19,528 bases of DNA from an uncultured Gammaproteobacteria bacterium (GTDB lineage Bacteria > Pseudomonadota > Gammaproteobacteria > GCA-2729495). The notes below the pieces were generated by a model. That model had not been told where the DNA came from. It saw nothing but the letters and a program-made list of their open reading frames with translations, and searched no databases. The stretch lies in the NCBI GenBank assembly GCA_947258805.1, contig CAMYJV010000043.1, positions 1 to 19,528 on the forward strand, given 5' to 3'. Of this stretch, positions 16,299-19,528 are shown in pieces; the stretch's first letter is position 1, and every line of letters starts with the position of its first letter. Both the position numbers and the translations under genes were made by a program.

Positions 16299-16730
16299 TC
16301 AGCGGTGAGGAGCGGGCAATAGCCCAGCCAACAAACCGCCCGCCACCATCGCCGCAATGAACAGCCAGGGCTCCGTTGTCCCCAGCGCCACCGCAGAGAC
16401 GGCCGGCCCCGGACAGTAACCGCCGAGCCCCCAACCTATACCGAAAAGCGCGGCGCCTGCTACAAGCCTCGGCGTCACGGCACTTTTTGCGGGTACCCGA
16501 AAAGCCTCGTCGAAGGCCGGCCGCGGGCGGCGCAGCACCACTCGGTAGCCGATGGCGGTGACCAGCAGCGCACCGCCCATGGTCATCGCAAGGCTCGGAT
16601 CCCAGTCGCCCGTGAGGTCGAGAAAGGCAAGCACCTTGCGCGGGTTGATCATCTGCGACACTGTGAGCCCCGCACCGAACAGCGCACCGGCCAGCAGCGC
16701 CGCAGCATCTCGCGCCAACCCTGCCTTCAT
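16299..16730 (-). CDS. YeeE/YedE-type half-size membrane protein, second subunit (DUF6691/PmpB-like)
   Basis: The 143-residue protein has about four membrane helices. The motif FGAGLTVSQMINPRKVLAFL near residue 18-37 and GIGWGLGGYCPGPAV near 97-111, with a conserved Cys, mark the C-terminal half of YeeE/YedE transporters. YeeE of E. coli takes up thiosulfate through conserved cysteines; split two-gene versions (PmpA/PmpB) occur in many proteobacteria and are tied to sulfide or persulfide handling. ATG 16730 overlaps the stop of the partner gene in ATGA, so the two halves are translationally coupled. Placement beside cysteine synthase and a trans-sulfuration enzyme supports a role in importing a sulfur compound, but the substrate is inferred. 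Confidence 0.85.
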   Translation of the reverse strand: MKAGLARDAAALLAGALFGAGLTVSQMINPRKVLAFLDLTGDWDPSLAMTMGGALLVTAIGYRVVLRRPRPAFDEAFRVPAKSAVTPRLVAGAALFGIGWGLGGYCPGPAVSAVALGTTEPWLFIAAMVAGGLLAGLLPAPHR

Positions 16731-17158
16731 AAAGGCGCCCCGGCGACGTGCCGCGCGATGTAAACCGTGACGAAGCCAGTGCACATGAAAGCCAGCGTCG
16801 CCACGATGGACCGGACAGACCAGCGGGCGATACCACACACGCCGTGGCCGCTGGTGCAGCCGCTGCCCAACCGCGTACCGATGCCTACCAGCAGTCCCGC
16901 GGCAATCAATAGCACCGGGGGATAAGCGGTGCGCGGTGCAAAGCCCGGTTCTCGCCAGGCCAGCATCAGCACCGCACCGAGCACCAGACCGCCAACGAAC
17001 AACCAGCGCCAGCCGCGTTCGCCGCGGGGGCCTTCGACGGCGCCCTGCACGATGCCGCTGATGCCTGCAATGCGCCCGTTCAGCGCCATCAGCACCACGG
17101 CCGCCAGGCCGATCAGGCAACCGCCCAGGAAAGCGGAGATTGGGGTGAAAGCAGTCAA
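16727..17158 (-). CDS. YeeE/YedE-type half-size membrane protein, first subunit (PmpA-like)
   Basis: This is the N-terminal half of a split YeeE/YedE transporter, about 143 residues with four or so membrane helices. Hallmarks are [19 protein letters not shown] at the N-terminus, [11 protein letters not shown], and [19 protein letters not shown], whose two cysteines match the thiosulfate-relay cysteines of the family. The start is uncertain: TTG 17158 gives the usual family N-terminus ([10 protein letters not shown]), while an in-frame TTG at 17200 adds 14 residues; neither has a strong ribosome site. The stop overlaps the partner's ATG. It lies 85 bases after the trans-sulfuration gene on the same strand, so the three may form one operon. 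Confidence 0.82.
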   Translation of the reverse strand: MTAFTPISAFLGGCLIGLAAVVLMALNGRIAGISGIVQGAVEGPRGERGWRWLFVGGLVLGAVLMLAWREPGFAPRTAYPPVLLIAAGLLVGIGTRLGSGCTSGHGVCGIARWSVRSIVATLAFMCTGFVTVYIARHVAGAPL

Positions 17159-17243
17159 GAGTGCTATCGATAATACGGCTTCGGGCAATCGAAACGACAA
17201 CCGGTATCCAGAAGTGATGCTCGCTGCTGATGGCGCACGAGCT

Positions 17244-18404
17244 TCACGCAGCCGCGTCCAGGGCGGTTCTCAGATCCGCCAGCAGATCGTCGGCATGCTC
17301 GATGCCGACGGACAGCCGCACCAGGTGATTGGGGATACCCATGGCCTCGCGCTGGGCCGGCGGGATGTTCGAATGGCTCATCGTGGCCGGGTGCCCGGCC
17401 AGGCTCTCCACCCCACCCAGGCTCTCGGCCACCGCGAAGTTGCGCAGCGCGTTCATGAAAGCCGCAACATTACCCTTCAGTTCAAACGACAGCATGCCGC
17501 CGAAATTGTCCATCTGCCGCTTGGCAACGGCGTGGCCCGGATGCGACGCGAGCCCCGGGAAATAGACGCGCTCGACTGCCGCTTGCGCCTGCAGCCATTC
17601 GGCCAGCACCTGTGCGTTCTCCGCATGGCGCTGCATGCGCAGGGCCAGGGTCTTGATGCCGCGCAAGACCAGGTACGCGTCGAAAGGTCCCGGCACAGAA
17701 CCCACCGCACTGCGCAAGGAGACCAACGCGGCGCCTACCGCAGCGTCGCTGACAATGTTCAGGCCGCCAATCACGTCGGAGTGGCCTCCCAGGTATTTCG
17801 TCGTGGAGTGCATCACGATGTCGCAACCGAATTCCAGCGGCCGCTGGCCGCATGGCGTCGCGAAAGTATTGTCTACCGCAACCATCACACCCTTCGCCTT
17901 GGCCATGTCCACCACGGCGGCCAGGTCGATGATCTTCAGCAGGGGGTTGGTGGGCGTTTCGAGCCACACCAGGCGGGTCTGTGGCTGAATCGCGGCCGCC
18001 ACCGCTTCCAGGTCAGCAAAGGCCACGTAGGTGAAGCGAAGATTTGCGCTACGTGCGCGCACTTCGTTGAACAGCCGCAGCGTGCCACCGTACAGATCCG
18101 TGGGCGCCACCACGTGGGCGCCGGCATCGAGAAGGTCCAGCACGCCCGCCGTTGCAGCCATTCCGGCCGCATAGGCAATTCCTCGCACCCCGCCTTCCAG
18201 TTCGGCGGCACAGCGCTCCAGCGCATCGCGGGTGGGATTGGCGGCGCGGGAATAGGCATAAGCCATCGGTTCGCCGAACTCTGACTGCCGGTAGGTGCTG
18301 CTGGTGACAATCGGCGGCATCACCGCGCCGGTGGCAGGGTCCACCGTGTTGCCGGCGTGAATGCACTGGGTCGCAATATCCGCGGCTTTAGGGGTGTCTG
18401 TCAT
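17244..18404 (-). CDS. PLP-dependent trans-sulfuration enzyme (cystathionine gamma-synthase/lyase family)
   Basis: The 386-residue protein belongs to the Cys/Met metabolism PLP family. The PLP lysine is Lys203 in MHSTTKYLGGHSD, with Asp178 in VAVDNTFATP, the cofactor-contacting YSRAANPTR (51-59) and Tyr105 in DLYGGT. C-terminal GVESLAGHPATMSH and RLSVGIEHADDL fit cystathionine gamma-synthase (MetB) or gamma-lyase better than beta-lyase. Gamma-synthase joins cysteine to an activated homoserine on the way to methionine; gamma-lyase runs the reverse route to cysteine. Sequence alone does not decide. It reads divergently from prmC and heads the run of genes that includes the two YeeE-like halves. 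Pairing with the nearby cysteine synthase supports sulfur amino acid interconversion. Confidence 0.92.
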   Translation of the reverse strand: MTDTPKAADIATQCIHAGNTVDPATGAVMPPIVTSSTYRQSEFGEPMAYAYSRAANPTRDALERCAAELEGGVRGIAYAAGMAATAGVLDLLDAGAHVVAPTDLYGGTLRLFNEVRARSANLRFTYVAFADLEAVAAAIQPQTRLVWLETPTNPLLKIIDLAAVVDMAKAKGVMVAVDNTFATPCGQRPLEFGCDIVMHSTTKYLGGHSDVIGGLNIVSDAAVGAALVSLRSAVGSVPGPFDAYLVLRGIKTLALRMQRHAENAQVLAEWLQAQAAVERVYFPGLASHPGHAVAKRQMDNFGGMLSFELKGNVAAFMNALRNFAVAESLGGVESLAGHPATMSHSNIPPAQREAMGIPNHLVRLSVGIEHADDLLADLRTALDAAA

Positions 18405-18481
18405 GAATCTGGATCACGGTCCGCCGGCGACCATTGTGGTAAAAGAAGAGGGGCTAACGGCAGGCTAGCACAGGCGGTTTC

Positions 18482-19357
18482 ATGCAGGCAGGCGAGACAG
18501 ACAGCGCGCCCACGGTGGCTGCACTCTTGCAGGCCAGCGCGGAGAAGCTGAAAGGGAGCACCCGATCGGCACGGCTGGACGCCGAGGTACTGCTGGCCCA
18601 CGCGCTCGGCTGGCAGCGGGCCCGCCTGTTCGGCGACAGTGAACAGACCGTGCGGCCTGAAATCGTGCAGCGCTTCGAGCAGCTTATCGGCGAACGACAG
18701 ACGGGCCGCCCGGTCGCACAGCTGGTGGGCACCCGTGAGTTCTGGTCCCTGGAACTCACCGTTACGCCGGCTACGCTGGTGCCGCGACCGGAGACCGAAA
18801 TGCTGGTGGAGTGCGTGTTGAACCGCATCCCGGCAGACAGCACGGGCAGGGTGCTGGATCTCGGCACCGGCAGCGGCGCAGTGGCGCTGGCCCTGGCGAG
18901 TGAGCGACCCGGGCTGGAGATTGTGGCGACGGACCTCAGTGAAGAGGCGCTGAAGGTGGCGCGCTACAACGCGAGCACGCACGGGCTTTCCCGCATCGAC
19001 TTCCGCTTCGGTGACTGGTTCAGCCCGGTGGCCGGCGAACGCTTTGCAGTCATCGTGAGCAATCCGCCGTATGTCACCGACCAGGAGTGGATGCTGAATC
19101 ATTTCGAGCTGGGCCACGAACCGGCCATGGCGCTGCGCGGCGGGCGCAACGGGCTGCTCGCCATCGAGCAACTGGTGGAGGGTGCACCAGCGCACCTGGA
19201 TCCGGGCGGATGGCTACTGATGGAACACGGCTTCCGCCAGGGTCCCGCGGCGATGCGGCTGTTCCAGGAAGCCGGGTTCACAGCGCTGTCTACCTACCGC
19301 GACCTGCCCGGGCGGCCACGCGTGACCGAGGGCCAGTGGCCCGAAGACGATGACTGA
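18482..19357 (+). CDS. prmC: Release factor glutamine N5-methyltransferase PrmC (HemK)
   Basis: The cytosolic enzyme uses SAM to methylate the GGQ glutamine of RF1 and RF2, raising release efficiency. The protein has 291 residues: a helical N-terminal domain that docks the factor (1-85), then a Rossmann methyltransferase domain. PRPETE (101-106), the SAM loop DLGTGSG (126-132) and the catalytic NPPY (194-197) are all present. AGGCGG precedes the ATG at a normal distance. It usually follows prfA directly; here a sulfur module intervenes and its nearest upstream neighbour is divergent. The 3' end overlaps the next start by eight bases. Confidence 0.96.
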   Translation: MQAGETDSAPTVAALLQASAEKLKGSTRSARLDAEVLLAHALGWQRARLFGDSEQTVRPEIVQRFEQLIGERQTGRPVAQLVGTREFWSLELTVTPATLVPRPETEMLVECVLNRIPADSTGRVLDLGTGSGAVALALASERPGLEIVATDLSEEALKVARYNASTHGLSRIDFRFGDWFSPVAGERFAVIVSNPPYVTDQEWMLNHFELGHEPAMALRGGRNGLLAIEQLVEGAPAHLDPGGWLLMEHGFRQGPAAMRLFQEAGFTALSTYRDLPGRPRVTEGQWPEDDD

Positions 19358-19528
19358 CGACGATCAGATCAGGTACGCCCGCCAGATCGCGCTGCCTCAG
19401 CTCGGCGCTGAAGGTCAGGCCCGGCTTGCGCACGGCAGCGCGCTGATAATCGGCCTTGGCGGCCTTGGTGCCACGGCGGCCCTGTACCTGGGGAACGCCG
19501 GCGTCGGCCACCTGGTGATTAACGATTA
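19350..19528 (+). CDS. moeB: MoeB/ThiF-family sulfur-carrier adenylyltransferase, N-terminal part (cut by window end)
   Basis: The frame from ATG 19350 runs open to the window edge (59 codons seen). It begins MTDDDQIRYARQIALPQLGA and contains the nucleotide-binding LIIGLGGLGATAALYLGNAGVG, shared by MoeB, ThiF and HesA proteins. These adenylate the C-terminal glycine of small sulfur carriers (MoaD, ThiS) for molybdopterin or thiamin synthesis. moeB directly follows prmC in Pseudomonas-like genomes, which favours MoeB over ThiF. It overlaps prmC by eight bases, implying coupled translation. Zinc-binding cysteines and any rhodanese domain lie outside the window. Confidence 0.85.
   Translation, partial: MTDDDQIRYARQIALPQLGAEGQARLAHGSALIIGLGGLGATAALYLGNAGVGHLVIND

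Overview
The window is high-GC DNA from a gammaproteobacterium. The main evidence is gene order: a tetratricopeptide lipoprotein gene, lolB, tRNA-Gln, prs, rplY, pth and ychF run on the minus strand, and prfA, prmC and a moeB/thiF-type gene run divergently on the plus strand. As I recall, this is the core housekeeping block of Pseudomonas-like gammaproteobacteria. The genus cannot be read from the sequence. Coding density is high, and several hairpin repeats of the REP type sit in the gaps.

Region 1 (1-8490): the 5' end of ychF (minus) is followed by about 8.2 kb of plus-strand accessory genes. These are a short, cobalamin-independent methionine-synthase-like enzyme, a complete RND-type tripartite efflux operon (lipoprotein adaptor, inner-membrane pump, outer-membrane channel), and a translationally coupled pair made of a small potassium-channel-like protein and an exported helical protein. 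The pump gene carries a one-base frameshift near 4517-4521 and a 15-bp tandem duplication near 5275-5304. A perfect 26-bp inverted repeat closes the segment just before pth. The block separates pth from ychF, which are normally neighbours, so it looks like an insertion into a conserved cluster.

Region 2 (8499-14077, minus strand): in transcription order, TPR lipoprotein, lolB, tRNA-Gln(UUG), prs, rplY (L25/CTC type with acidic tail), pth. These serve outer-membrane lipoprotein delivery, PRPP supply and translation. A gap of about 730 bases between prs and rplY holds no convincing gene but has a second perfect 26-bp inverted repeat and other REP-like pieces. ispE, usual between lolB and prs, is not present here.

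Region 3 (14075-19528): prfA starts back-to-back with the TPR gene, and hemA, the usual occupant of that spot, is missing. prfA is followed by a sulfur module: a cysteine synthase of the fungal-like type (plus), two half-size YeeE/YedE membrane proteins (minus), and a trans-sulfuration PLP enzyme (minus). Then come prmC, which methylates release factors such as PrfA, and the start of a MoeB/ThiF-family gene cut by the window end. The sulfur module separates prfA from prmC. Together with the methionine-synthase-like gene in region 1, the window carries an unusual number of cysteine/methionine genes placed inside a housekeeping cluster.
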